NCBI GenBank assembly: GCA_030639665.1
Contig: DAOWCC010000034.1
Location: 1 to 14,716 of the forward strand
Source of the DNA: Elusimicrobiota bacterium
Lineage (GTDB): Bacteria; Elusimicrobiota; Elusimicrobia; Elusimicrobiales; UBA9959
Direction of reading: 5' to 3'
DNA: 14,716 bases
Shown one piece after another: positions 1 to 6,953 of the stretch (the stretch's first letter is position 1; each line of letters begins with the position of its first letter). Under the pieces are notes generated by a model. That model was not told the origin of the DNA. It saw nothing but the letters and a program-made list of their open reading frames with translations, and ran no database searches. The position numbers were made by a program, and so were the translations under genes.

Positions 1-312
1 GAAAGGGCAGGCGACCCATACGCGTATTTGGCCTTGCACCGAGCGGGGTTTTCCATGCGCCGCCGAATTACTCCGGCGGACGGTGCGCTCTTACCGCACC
101 ATTTCACCCTTACCTCGCCCGCGCCGAAACGCGGACGGGCGGTATCTTTTCTGCTGCACTTTCCGTATAAGCGGATATGGCCGCTTATCCCCGCTCTATT
201 TACGCTTAAAACTTAAGCGTCTTTAAACGGGCGCCCTGCCTTTGGAGTCCGGAGGTTCCTCCCCCACACATGGTTTATGTTCTATGTGTGGGGGCGATTC
301 CTCGTCCGTCTC
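1..312 (-). ncRNA. rnpB: RNase P RNA, bacterial type A-like, 3' part cut by window edge
   Basis: Catalytic RNA of RNase P, which matures tRNA 5' ends. On the minus strand the conserved blocks appear in the right order. An 11-bp perfect P3-like stem pairs 261-271 with 284-294. It is followed by a GGAG..CCGGACTCC block at 243-262, a GTGCAGCAGAAAAGATACCGCC-like P7/P8 block near 148-165, the conserved P10-P12 region GGTAAGGGTGAAA (102-114) with a GCGGTAAGAGCGC hairpin just after, and GCAAGGCCAAATA near 26-38. The 3' strand of P4, P1 and the CCA-contact region lie outside the window. The 5' end is inferred at about 312, seven bases after a TAGAAT -10-like box at 319-324; the -35 is poor. The gene starts about 28 bp after the stop of the outer-membrane protein gene. 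One oddity is that the P4 5' strand reads AACCTCC where the consensus is AAAGTCC. Confidence 0.93.
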
Positions 313-340
313 AAAATTATTCTACGAATCAACTAAACGC

Positions 341-1576
341 TTAAAACTTCAAAGTGGCGCTTACAGCTCCTGTCATATTGCTTCCATCCGAACCGGCTTT
401 CGCCTGAGCAAGAGAAGCGGAGGAATCAACAGTTAAGCCAAAAAGTTTGAATCCCGCTCCCACGAAATATTCCATGGTCTTCTGATCTTGATCCTGCACA
501 AGATTTTTAAAATCGGTCTTTACTCCGCCTCTCGCGGCAAAAAGACCCGGAACAATCCAAAGCTCGGCGCCAAGCCGGCCAAGAGATTTTTTTGTGTCCT
601 GCAGGTTTACCGTAACATAATCCATATCTATGGTCAGTATCTCCCCAAAAACCAGCGCCGCGCCCACTGAATAAGTCGGAGCGAATTTGGTCAAAGTTTC
701 ATTGATGGTAGGCGCAATCCAATTCCAAGTATTGGCATCACCCATGGCAAAGTTATCTTGCCAAACTATATCCCTTGTTATATCAACACTGCCCTTAAAA
801 TTTTTGGCCGCGGCTCCAAGACGAAGCATTCCCATATCCACCAACACACCGAGATCCATGGTGTAGCCGTCAAAATTAACATTCTCTGTAGTATCAAAAC
901 GATTATTACTGCCGGTATACCAAGAGGCTTCCTGAGCGCTGATTCTTCCGCGTTGTACGCGCTTAATATCGCCACTAATATTATTATAATTGGCGCCAAC
1001 GGATAATTTACCCAGTTTAATGGCGGCAGTAAGAACATAGGTATCAAGCCCACTCGTATCCAATTGATCACTGAAGGTGTCATACTGCATGGGATAGCCA
1101 TCCGGCGCGCTTATGTCTCTTTTTAAAGTGGAAAATTTAAGATAAGTGCTGGATAATTCAGGCTGCTTTTTACTTAGAGCGACAGCCAAAGGCCCTATCC
1201 TAAGAGCGGCTCCCGCGTAAGTGGGTATTATTTTCCAATTTGTGGATTTGCCTCCATCACCATTAATTTTAGACGAACGATTGGCTATAGCCAAAACCGA
1301 AGCGTTAAAATGACCCAGCTGAGTCAATCCGGCGGGATTATATTCCACCGCGCCGCCCAAGTCATTTGCCACGGCGGTAAAAGCTCCGCCCATGCCCATG
1401 GCTTTTGCCGAGCCTCCTGAATTCCAAGGCAAATAGGCGTCAATATTTAAACTATTCGCCACTAGTGACCCTGAATGCGCTCCGTCATTTTGCCAATAGT
1501 AATCAATTGCGAATACCATATCGGACATTAAAGAAAGTCCCATAGATAAGGCAAGTGTCATTAATACTTTTTTCAT
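341..1576 (-). CDS. outer-membrane beta-barrel protein, PorV/UPF0164 (FadL-like) type
   Basis: Predicted 411-residue outer-membrane protein. Residues 1-23 form a signal peptide (Lys-Lys, hydrophobic core, VFA before the likely cleavage at Ala23). Residues 57-84 contain the stretch AKAMGMGGAFTAVAND followed by YNPAGL, typical of the PorV/UPF0164/OmpP1-FadL superfamily, in which this segment follows the N-terminus of the barrel. The rest alternates polar and hydrophobic residues, as amphipathic strands do, and the protein ends in Lys-Phe, the usual C-terminal aromatic recognised by the BAM machinery. ATG start with GGGAGG four bases upstream. It is the last protein gene before rnpB and has its own candidate promoter at 1596-1604. 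Substrate unknown: it may be a channel for hydrophobic compounds or a secretion-associated porin. Membership of the superfamily is fairly sure, the specific function is not. Confidence 0.85.
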   Translation of the reverse strand: MKKVLMTLALSMGLSLMSDMVFAIDYYWQNDGAHSGSLVANSLNIDAYLPWNSGGSAKAMGMGGAFTAVANDLGGAVEYNPAGLTQLGHFNASVLAIANRSSKINGDGGKSTNWKIIPTYAGAALRIGPLAVALSKKQPELSSTYLKFSTLKRDISAPDGYPMQYDTFSDQLDTSGLDTYVLTAAIKLGKLSVGANYNNISGDIKRVQRGRISAQEASWYTGSNNRFDTTENVNFDGYTMDLGVLVDMGMLRLGAAAKNFKGSVDITRDIVWQDNFAMGDANTWNWIAPTINETLTKFAPTYSVGAALVFGEILTIDMDYVTVNLQDTKKSLGRLGAELWIVPGLFAARGGVKTDFKNLVQDQDQKTMEYFVGAGFKLFGLTVDSSASLAQAKAGSDGSNMTGAVSATLKF

Positions 1577-1595
1577 TTTCCCTCCCGGTTATTTT

Positions 1596-1604
1596 AATAT
1601 AACA
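1596..1604 (-). promoter_or_regulatory. candidate extended -10 promoter for the outer-membrane protein gene
   Basis: The minus strand reads TGTTATATT, an extended -10 (TG-N-TATATT). The -35 position is poor; a TTGACC lies at about 30 bp spacing, too far for a normal sigma-70 promoter. Transcription would begin near 1589, leaving a very short leader that still contains the GGGAGG ribosome-binding site at 1581-1587. Sequence-only prediction. Confidence 0.35.
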
Positions 1605-1639
1605 TCATTGTGTTCACTACGACATGAAACCGGTCAACC

Positions 1640-2122
1640 CTAAAATAAATCAGACTGACTAAGTTTCTTGGTATTTTCTTTTGATACGCTTCTGCCCAAA
1701 CTTTGAGTTAAATTGGTATTATTTAAAATCTTATTTACCAACTTATCGGCATAAGTATTTTTACTTCTTGGAATATGTTTCAAAACAATTTCTTTATATC
1801 TTGAAACTTCTTTTTGTATTTCTTTCATTAAAGTGGAAAGAACTTCGTTTTTTATTTTATACTCGCCGCTAAATTGTTTAACCAAAAGTTCTGAATCTGA
1901 AAATATATGAAGCGTCACCGCCCCTAAATGTCTGGCTGAAAAAAGCGCCAAATGAAGACCGCTGTATTCGGCAAAATTATTGGTGCATTTGCCAAGATAT
2001 TTTCCTTCTTCTTGCAGAAGTTTTCCCTTTTCATCAAAGATGGCCACGGCGCAAGCGCCATGACCGGGATTACCCCGCGAGCCGCCGTCAATATAAACTT
2101 TAAATTTTCTATTTGTCTTCAC
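1640..2122 (-). CDS. rnhA: ribonuclease HI
   Basis: Cleaves the RNA strand of RNA-DNA hybrids in the cytoplasm (R-loops, replication primers). 160 residues, close to the family norm of about 155. The four metal-binding acidic residues are present: Asp12 in IDGGSRGNPG, Glu52 in NNFAEYSGL, Asp76 in FSDSELLVKQ and Asp126 in NTYADKLVN; His116 fits the flexible-loop histidine. The C-terminal 25 residues are polar and look like a tail outside the fold. The start is GTG at 2120-2122, chosen because a full AAGGAGG lies four bases upstream and there is no nearby in-frame ATG. It follows the zinc-ribbon gene after an 85-bp gap filled largely by an octamer array. Pairing of a zinc-ribbon/coiled-coil gene with an RNase H gene near rnpB is a recurrent bacterial arrangement. 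Confidence 0.95.
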   Translation of the reverse strand: MKTNRKFKVYIDGGSRGNPGHGACAVAIFDEKGKLLQEEGKYLGKCTNNFAEYSGLHLALFSARHLGAVTLHIFSDSELLVKQFSGEYKIKNEVLSTLMKEIQKEVSRYKEIVLKHIPRSKNTYADKLVNKILNNTNLTQSLGRSVSKENTKKLSQSDLF

Positions 2123-2163
2123 AAAACCTCCTTATATACTTCCTCTCTTTTAAAATTGATAAT

Positions 2164-2211
2164 CTTCCTTATTCCTTAGTTGCCATATTACCTAATCACC
2201 TTATTGCCTAA
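2164..2211 (-). repeat. degenerate octamer array, six units, overlapping a stop codon
   Basis: Read on the minus strand in register: TTAGGCAA, TAAGGTGA, TTAGGTAA, TATGGCAA, CTAAGGAA, TAAGGAAG. The most constant part is GG at positions 4-5 and A at position 8. The first unit includes the TAG stop codon of the zinc-ribbon gene (2208-2210). The same octamer family recurs at 6901-6948. No coding potential. Confidence 0.75.
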
Positions 2212-2948
2212 CTATCAAATACGATTTTTTTCAAGTACAATATCCTCTGACAATTATCACAAATGCCTAAAGAATCTTTTTTCTTTACATCCGCTATGTT
2301 CTGCGAAATGAGAGCCATATTACATCCCACGCAGAAATATTTTCCATCTTCTTCTCTCGCTTCTATCACGGCATTGGCTCGTCTTCCGCGAATGTGTTCG
2401 TATTTCTCAAGAAGATCCCCGCTGATTTTCTCAGCCAATTCCTCTCTTCCCTTAATCAATGTCTCAAGCTTCGCTTCACATTCTTTTTTAGAAGTATCGA
2501 TTTCTTTTATTTTGAGGAAATGCGCTTCTTCCTGCTTTTTAAATTCCTCACGATTTTTTTTATCTTCAATAGTTGCTTTATCGATTTTCTCAAGAAGCGT
2601 CAAAATATCGGTCTCAAGAATGTCTCTGCCTTCTTTGTCCCTTTCTATTTCAATTAAAAGAGCTTTAAAAGCTTTATTATCCTTTAAAAGATTAAGTTCT
2701 CTTTGATGCTTCTTGATATCTTCTTCTTTTTGCGCCAATGACAGCTCTTTATCCTTTTTTTCAACTTGAATTTGAAAAAGAAAATTTTTAGATTCTTCCA
2801 AAGCGCTCTTTTCTTCTTCAAATGCCTCGTTGATATCATCAATTTCTTTGGGAAAAAAATTAATCTTCTTATTTATAGCATCTATAGAAGAATCACTTGT
2901 TTGCAGCTTTACCAATATTTTAATTTCCGTAGTATGAATACCAGACAT
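2208..2948 (-). CDS. coiled-coil protein with C-terminal C4 zinc ribbon (DUF164/CT398-like)
   Basis: 246 residues from the preferred ATG at 2946-2948. Residues about 10-190 are rich in Glu/Lys with heptad-spaced Leu/Ile, a long antiparallel coiled coil. The C-terminus is a four-cysteine zinc ribbon: Cys206-x2-Cys209 and Cys230-x2-Cys233 (FCVGCN ... ICDNCQ). This architecture matches the C4-type zinc-ribbon family that includes Chlamydia CT398. Proposed roles in that family involve binding to RNA polymerase sigma-54 or to secretion proteins; none is established here. A TTG 12 bases further upstream would extend the protein by four residues but has no better signal. The upstream region shows only GGGG as a weak ribosome-binding site. 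It lies 34 bp after metF, and its stop codon is part of an octamer repeat array. Confidence 0.88.
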   Translation of the reverse strand: MSGIHTTEIKILVKLQTSDSSIDAINKKINFFPKEIDDINEAFEEEKSALEESKNFLFQIQVEKKDKELSLAQKEEDIKKHQRELNLLKDNKAFKALLIEIERDKEGRDILETDILTLLEKIDKATIEDKKNREEFKKQEEAHFLKIKEIDTSKKECEAKLETLIKGREELAEKISGDLLEKYEHIRGRRANAVIEAREEDGKYFCVGCNMALISQNIADVKKKDSLGICDNCQRILYLKKIVFDS

Positions 2949-2982
2949 AATTATCCCCAACTTTAAAATTCCAAACTACCTA

Positions 2983-3858
2983 TTAATTCTTAATTTCCGA
3001 ATGCTTCATAATGGTTTTAAGTATTTGCTTCGTGGCTTTTGAACGATTTAATGTATAAAAATGAATCCCTTTAGCTCCATATTCAAGCAGCTGAAGCGAT
3101 TGATTGACGGCATAGTCTATGCCGAATTGCATAAGAGATTCTTTATCATCCAAATATTTCTCAATATTCTCGGCTAATTCTTTCGGTATTGCCACACCTA
3201 TCATTTGAGTAAATTTCGAAAGCTGCTTATAGTTGGTTATAGGCATTATCCCCGGAATTATGGGAATATTCACATTCATTTGAGCGCATTTATCCATAAA
3301 ATTAAAATAAGATTTATTATCAAAAAAAAGCTGGGTTATGGCAAAATCAGCTCCCGCGTCAACTTTCTTTTTTAAGTTTAAAATATCTTCTTTAAGAGAT
3401 GCGGCCTCGGGATGCTTCTCGGGATACGCCGCCACCCCTATGCTAAAATCACCCATAGTTCTCAAGTCTTCAACCAATTCACAGGCATAAGTATAGTCGC
3501 TGTTAATCTTAAATTCTTTTTCATCGGGGATATCACCCCTTAAAGCTAAAATATTATCTATGCCGATTTCTTTTAACTGGGAAACAATCTCTCTTATTTC
3601 TTTTCTTGTATGAGAAACGCAAGTGAGATGAACCATAATCTCAAAAGGTGTTTTTTCCTTCAGCGCTTTTGATAAACCGGTAGTTCTATGAGGAACTATT
3701 CCCGTAGAAGAATTTGTAATGGAAACAAAATCAGGATTAAGATCTTGCAAATCTTCTATGGTTGAATAAAGCCTGGCCGTATCTTTTTCAGTTTTCGGGG
3801 GATAAAATTCAAATGAGAATATTTTTCTTTTATCTTTCAATCTTTCCGTTATTTTCAT
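2983..3858 (-). CDS. metF: 5,10-methylenetetrahydrofolate reductase
   Basis: Flavoprotein that reduces 5,10-methylene-THF to 5-methyl-THF, supplying methyl groups for methionine synthesis or, in acetogens, the Wood-Ljungdahl methyl branch. 291 residues, the usual bacterial MetF length. Visible motifs: FSFEFYPPKT (residues 14-23) with the general-acid Glu17, HLTC (77-80), LALRGD (104-109), GVAAYPEKHPEA (141-152, FAD/folate region) and DAGADFAITQLFFD (167-180). ATG start; no Shine-Dalgarno-like sequence is seen in the 25 bases upstream, where a heptamer array ends. No partner genes (metV, a zinc-finger MetF partner, or NADH dehydrogenase subunits) are adjacent, so the electron donor cannot be told from context. 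Confidence 0.96.
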   Translation of the reverse strand: MKITERLKDKRKIFSFEFYPPKTEKDTARLYSTIEDLQDLNPDFVSITNSSTGIVPHRTTGLSKALKEKTPFEIMVHLTCVSHTRKEIREIVSQLKEIGIDNILALRGDIPDEKEFKINSDYTYACELVEDLRTMGDFSIGVAAYPEKHPEAASLKEDILNLKKKVDAGADFAITQLFFDNKSYFNFMDKCAQMNVNIPIIPGIMPITNYKQLSKFTQMIGVAIPKELAENIEKYLDDKESLMQFGIDYAVNQSLQLLEYGAKGIHFYTLNRSKATKQILKTIMKHSEIKN

Positions 3859-3877
3859 AAGTGTTTTCGATTCTGCC

Positions 3878-3966
3878 GTTTCTTGCCTCTAACTTCTTAT
3901 CTCTTGCTTTTGCGCCTTTTTATTTTTTGCCGTTGCTTCAGCCTTAAGCCTTTTGCCTTCCGTCTT
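3878..3966 (-). repeat. two degenerate heptamer arrays filling the lepB-metF gap
   Basis: On the minus strand the first array reads AAGACGG, AAGGCAA, AAGGCTT, AAGGCTG, AAGCAAC (3966 down to 3932). Its first two bases are the AA of the lepB TAA stop. After an A-rich stretch a second array reads AAGAGAT, AAGAAGT, TAGAGGC, AAGAAAC (3905 down to 3878). The shared core is an A-A-G at the start of each 7-base unit. No coding potential. Confidence 0.7.
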
Positions 3967-4960
3967 ACTTTGGCGCTCCCATCCTTGAAAACGGCCAATA
4001 AATGAACCATGCCTTGCCCTTAATTAAATGTTCCGGCACAGGCCCCCAATATCGTGAATCACAGGAACGATCGCGATTATCTCCCAAAACAAGATACTGC
4101 CCCTCGGGCACTTTTACGGGGCCAAAATTATCTCTCACATATTCCGCGAACATTTTCCCAAGCACCCTTTTCTGCCAATATTTCTGATATTCAAAATTTG
4201 GAATTTTATCGGGAGAAACCGGATAGCGATTAAACCCATCTATAAACTGAGCATACGGCTCATCAATAACCCGTTTATCGTTTATATACACCACCCCCGA
4301 TTTAATTTGAATTTTATCGCCGGGAAGACCGATAACTCTTTTTATGAAATCTTTTCCATATTGCGAACCGCCGCATTGAATTTCCTTGGGATTTGAGGAC
4401 GGAAACTTAAACACTATTATATCTTCGCGTTTCACTTTCCGAAAATTAAAAATCTTCTTATTTGTATACGGAATCCTAATGCCGTAAATAAATTTATTCA
4501 CAAACAAATGGTCATTTATCAAAAATGTGCTTTTCATAGACCCTGAAGGAATTTTAAAAGCCTGAATAATCAAATACATAACCACGGAAGCCAAAATTAC
4601 CGCTGAAAAAACAGTCTCAGACCACTCCATATCGCTTTTTATAAGTTTATTCACAGTCTTAGTGTCCAGCTTTTTCTTCTTACTTCGCCAGAAAACAAAT
4701 AAACCGGCTAACACAGCCGCTATCAGACCGTACATAATTTGTTTTTGTGAAAATAAAACCGCGGTTACGACTTCACCTTGTCTATTGCCTAAGCTTACGG
4801 CAAGCATTACAGCGCCGGAAAAAAATATAATGGCAAAAAATATTGAATGCCATACGCGCGTAAATTTTTTCGAACTAAACTTTTTCTTACCCTTAAAATA
4901 ATATGACAATAATAAATGGCTTCCCATAAGTATGCCTATCCAAAAAAGCTTTTCTTCCAT
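3965..4960 (-). CDS. lepB: signal peptidase I
   Basis: Membrane-bound serine/lysine protease that removes signal peptides from exported proteins, presumably including the outer-membrane protein in this window. 331 residues. The N-terminus carries several hydrophobic segments (about 5-22, 37-57, 75-91, 117-134), more than the two of E. coli LepB, then the periplasmic catalytic domain. Box B is IPSGSM with catalytic Ser141, box D is DFIKRVIGLPGDK with general-base Lys207, and box E is GDNRDRSCDSRYWGPVP (293-309), where Arg replaces the more common Asn after NRD. An insertion of about 40 residues lies between boxes D and E, as in many Gram-negative homologues. ATG start with AAGGAG six bases upstream. 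It follows lepA at 68 bp; lepA-lepB is a classic bacterial pair. Confidence 0.96.
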   Translation of the reverse strand: MEEKLFWIGILMGSHLLLSYYFKGKKKFSSKKFTRVWHSIFFAIIFFSGAVMLAVSLGNRQGEVVTAVLFSQKQIMYGLIAAVLAGLFVFWRSKKKKLDTKTVNKLIKSDMEWSETVFSAVILASVVMYLIIQAFKIPSGSMKSTFLINDHLFVNKFIYGIRIPYTNKKIFNFRKVKREDIIVFKFPSSNPKEIQCGGSQYGKDFIKRVIGLPGDKIQIKSGVVYINDKRVIDEPYAQFIDGFNRYPVSPDKIPNFEYQKYWQKRVLGKMFAEYVRDNFGPVKVPEGQYLVLGDNRDRSCDSRYWGPVPEHLIKGKAWFIYWPFSRMGAPK

Positions 4961-5028
4961 TTACATCTCCTTAAAACAACAGGTTAAGACCAAGATTAAG
5001 CAACAACTTTACTTCCGCGTTTATTTCT

Positions 5029-6837
5029 TTACTGATTAATTTTTAAAAGCGATAAAAAGGCTTCTTGAGGAATTTCCACATTTCCAAGAACCTTCATTTT
5101 TTTCTTACCTTCTTTCTGCTTCTGAAGGAGTTTTCTTTTACGCGTAATATCTCCGCCATAACATTTGGCTATAACATCTTTTCTCATCGCGGCGATTGTC
5201 TCTCTCGCTATTATTTTTCCGCCCACTCTGGCCTGAATGGCAACTTCAAACATCTGTCTATTGATAACTTCCTTTAATTTTTCGCAAATTGCCCTTGAAT
5301 TGGTTTGAGCTTTTGATTTGTGAACTATAAAACTAAGCGCGTCCACCACTTCGCCGTGAAGGAGTATTTCTATTCTGGACATATCCGAAGATTTGTAGCT
5401 GTGAAATTCATAATCAAAAGAGGCGTAACCTCTTGAAACGGATTTAAGTTTGTCGTAAAAATCAATTATTATCTCGCCAAGCGGCAATAGATATTCTATT
5501 ATGACTTTCGTGGACGATATATAATCAATTTGAATATGCTCACCGCGTTTTTCTTTAAGGAGATTTAAAATTCCTTCCATATATGTCAAAGGGCTTAATA
5601 TGGACGCTTTTACATAAGGCTCTTGAATATCATCTATATTGCCATATTCGGGAAATTCCGCCGGATTTGAAATTTCAACATGCTTGCCGTCTTTGCGACG
5701 GGTATCCTTGGCTTTAACGCGATAAACAACATTCGGGTTGGTCGCAATCAGGGATAAATTAAATTCGCGTTCAAGCCGTTCCCTGACAATATCCATATGC
5801 AATAAACCCATGAAGCCCAATCTGAAGCCAAAACCCAAGGCTCTCGAAGTTTCACCTTGATAAGAAAACGCGGAATCGGTAAGATTAAGTTTTTCTATGG
5901 CTGTTTTAAGCAGCGTGTAATCGGAACTGTTTATGGGGAAAAAACCGGCGAAAACCACAGGCTGAATATCTTCATAACCTTCAAACGGAACTATGGTTTT
6001 ACCTTTTTCAAAAACAGTATCACCCATCTTAATTTCATGTATATCTTTAATGCCCGTTACAATATAACCAACTTCTCCGGCTTCAAGACCCGCGGCCTTA
6101 ATGAGCTTCGGGGTAAGATAACCCACCTCTTCAACTTTATATACGGCTTTAGATGAGAATAAAGAAACATTCATCTTGGCTTTTACTTTCCCGTCTATAA
6201 GTCTGACAAAAATTATAACACCTCTATAAGAATCATAATAAGAATCAAAAATCAAAGCTTTTAAAGGTTTATCAACAGAGCCTTTGGGATGGGGAATTTC
6301 TTCAACTATCCTTTCAAGTATCTCATGAGCTCCGCTTCCGCTTTTAGCGCTTACTCTGGTCGCAAGCGAAGGATCTTTTAAAATTTCCCAAATTTGTTCC
6401 TCAGTCGCGTCGGCATCGGCATGCGGTAAATCAATTTTATTTATAACCGGAATAATTTTAAGATTTAACTTATGAGACAAATGCGCGTGAGCGAGCGTTT
6501 GAGCTTCAACGCCTTGCGCTCCATCAACTAAAAGAAGAACTCCCTCGCAAGCGGCGAGAGCTCTTGAAACTTCATAAGAAAAATCCACATGTCCCGGAGT
6601 ATCTATAAGATTTAAAATATATTCTTCGCCGGCTTTGGACTTATAATTCATTCTTACGGCCTTGGCCTTTATGGTTATGCCTCGCTCTCTTTCAAGCTCC
6701 ATGCCGTCTAAAAACTGTTCTTTCATTTGCCTTTTGGAAACAGTATCCGTAATTTCCATGAGCCTGTCGGCCAAGGTGGATTTACCATGGTCTATATGAG
6801 CCACTATCGAAAAATTTCTGATATTTTTTATATTCAT
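5029..6837 (-). CDS. lepA: elongation factor 4 (ribosomal back-translocase GTPase)
   Basis: Translational GTPase that acts on the ribosome; proposed roles are back-translocation and 30S biogenesis. 602 residues, full length for LepA. G1 is AHIDHGKST (13-21), G3 is DTPGH (79-83), G4 is NKID (133-136), and the switch region contains ERERGITIKA. The C-terminus has the LepA-specific domain with KCYGGDITRKRKLLQKQKEG, which separates it from EF-G. ATG start; the 30 bases upstream contain CTCT-rich heptamers and no Shine-Dalgarno-like sequence. The gene lies 116 bp after ptsI, in a gap that holds two different tandem arrays and a perfect 6-bp hairpin, so it may be less tightly coupled to the PTS genes than they are to each other. 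Confidence 0.98.
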   Translation of the reverse strand: MNIKNIRNFSIVAHIDHGKSTLADRLMEITDTVSKRQMKEQFLDGMELERERGITIKAKAVRMNYKSKAGEEYILNLIDTPGHVDFSYEVSRALAACEGVLLLVDGAQGVEAQTLAHAHLSHKLNLKIIPVINKIDLPHADADATEEQIWEILKDPSLATRVSAKSGSGAHEILERIVEEIPHPKGSVDKPLKALIFDSYYDSYRGVIIFVRLIDGKVKAKMNVSLFSSKAVYKVEEVGYLTPKLIKAAGLEAGEVGYIVTGIKDIHEIKMGDTVFEKGKTIVPFEGYEDIQPVVFAGFFPINSSDYTLLKTAIEKLNLTDSAFSYQGETSRALGFGFRLGFMGLLHMDIVRERLEREFNLSLIATNPNVVYRVKAKDTRRKDGKHVEISNPAEFPEYGNIDDIQEPYVKASILSPLTYMEGILNLLKEKRGEHIQIDYISSTKVIIEYLLPLGEIIIDFYDKLKSVSRGYASFDYEFHSYKSSDMSRIEILLHGEVVDALSFIVHKSKAQTNSRAICEKLKEVINRQMFEVAIQARVGGKIIARETIAAMRKDVIAKCYGGDITRKRKLLQKQKEGKKKMKVLGNVEIPQEAFLSLLKINQ

Positions 6838-6854
6838 AGATGAAAAACAGTTTT

Positions 6855-6889
6855 AGAGTTCAGAGTTCAGAGTTCAGAGTTCAGAGTTT
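6855..6889 (+). repeat. heptamer array AGAGTTC, five units
   Basis: Four perfect AGAGTTC units and one AGAGTTT in direct tandem on the plus strand. On the lepA mRNA strand they read GAACTCT and end about 18 bases before the lepA start codon. Far more regular than the other arrays in the window, so probably younger. Confidence 0.9.
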
Positions 6890-6894
6890 AATGA

Positions 6895-6909
6895 TAAGGA
6901 AACTCCTTA
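6895..6909. repeat. hairpin between two arrays in the ptsI-lepA gap
   Basis: TAAGGA-AAC-TCCTTA: a perfect 6-bp inverted repeat with a 3-base loop, placed between the octamer array (6901-6948, which it overlaps) and the heptamer array (6855-6889). No T-run follows on the minus strand, so it is not a standard terminator. Confidence 0.5.
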
Positions 6910-6948
6910 ATCCTAATTACCTCGTTGCCTAATTACCCTATTGCCTAA
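6901..6948 (-). repeat. degenerate octamer array, six units, just after the ptsI stop
   Basis: Minus strand, in register: TTAGGCAA, TAGGGTAA, TTAGGCAA, CGAGGTAA, TTAGGATT, AAGGAGTT. It shares units with the array at 2164-2211, including an identical TTAGGCAA. It begins five bases after the ptsI TAA stop. Confidence 0.75.
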
Positions 6949-6953
6949 CTTCT

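Noticed and set aside
28..216. 62-codon plus-strand frame at the left edge
   Set aside because: It lies within the RNase P RNA gene, on the opposite strand.
2263..2706. 147-codon open frame on the plus strand opposite the zinc-ribbon gene
   Set aside because: It is Ser/Phe-rich, the expected antisense shadow of a Glu/Lys-rich coiled-coil gene, and has no recognisable domain.
2949..2960. TTG start four codons upstream in the zinc-ribbon gene
   Set aside because: The ATG at 2948 is closer to the conserved start and no signal favours the TTG.
6855..6889. Tandem repeat that might be taken for a CRISPR array
   Set aside because: Units are 7 bases with no spacers, and there are no cas genes nearby.
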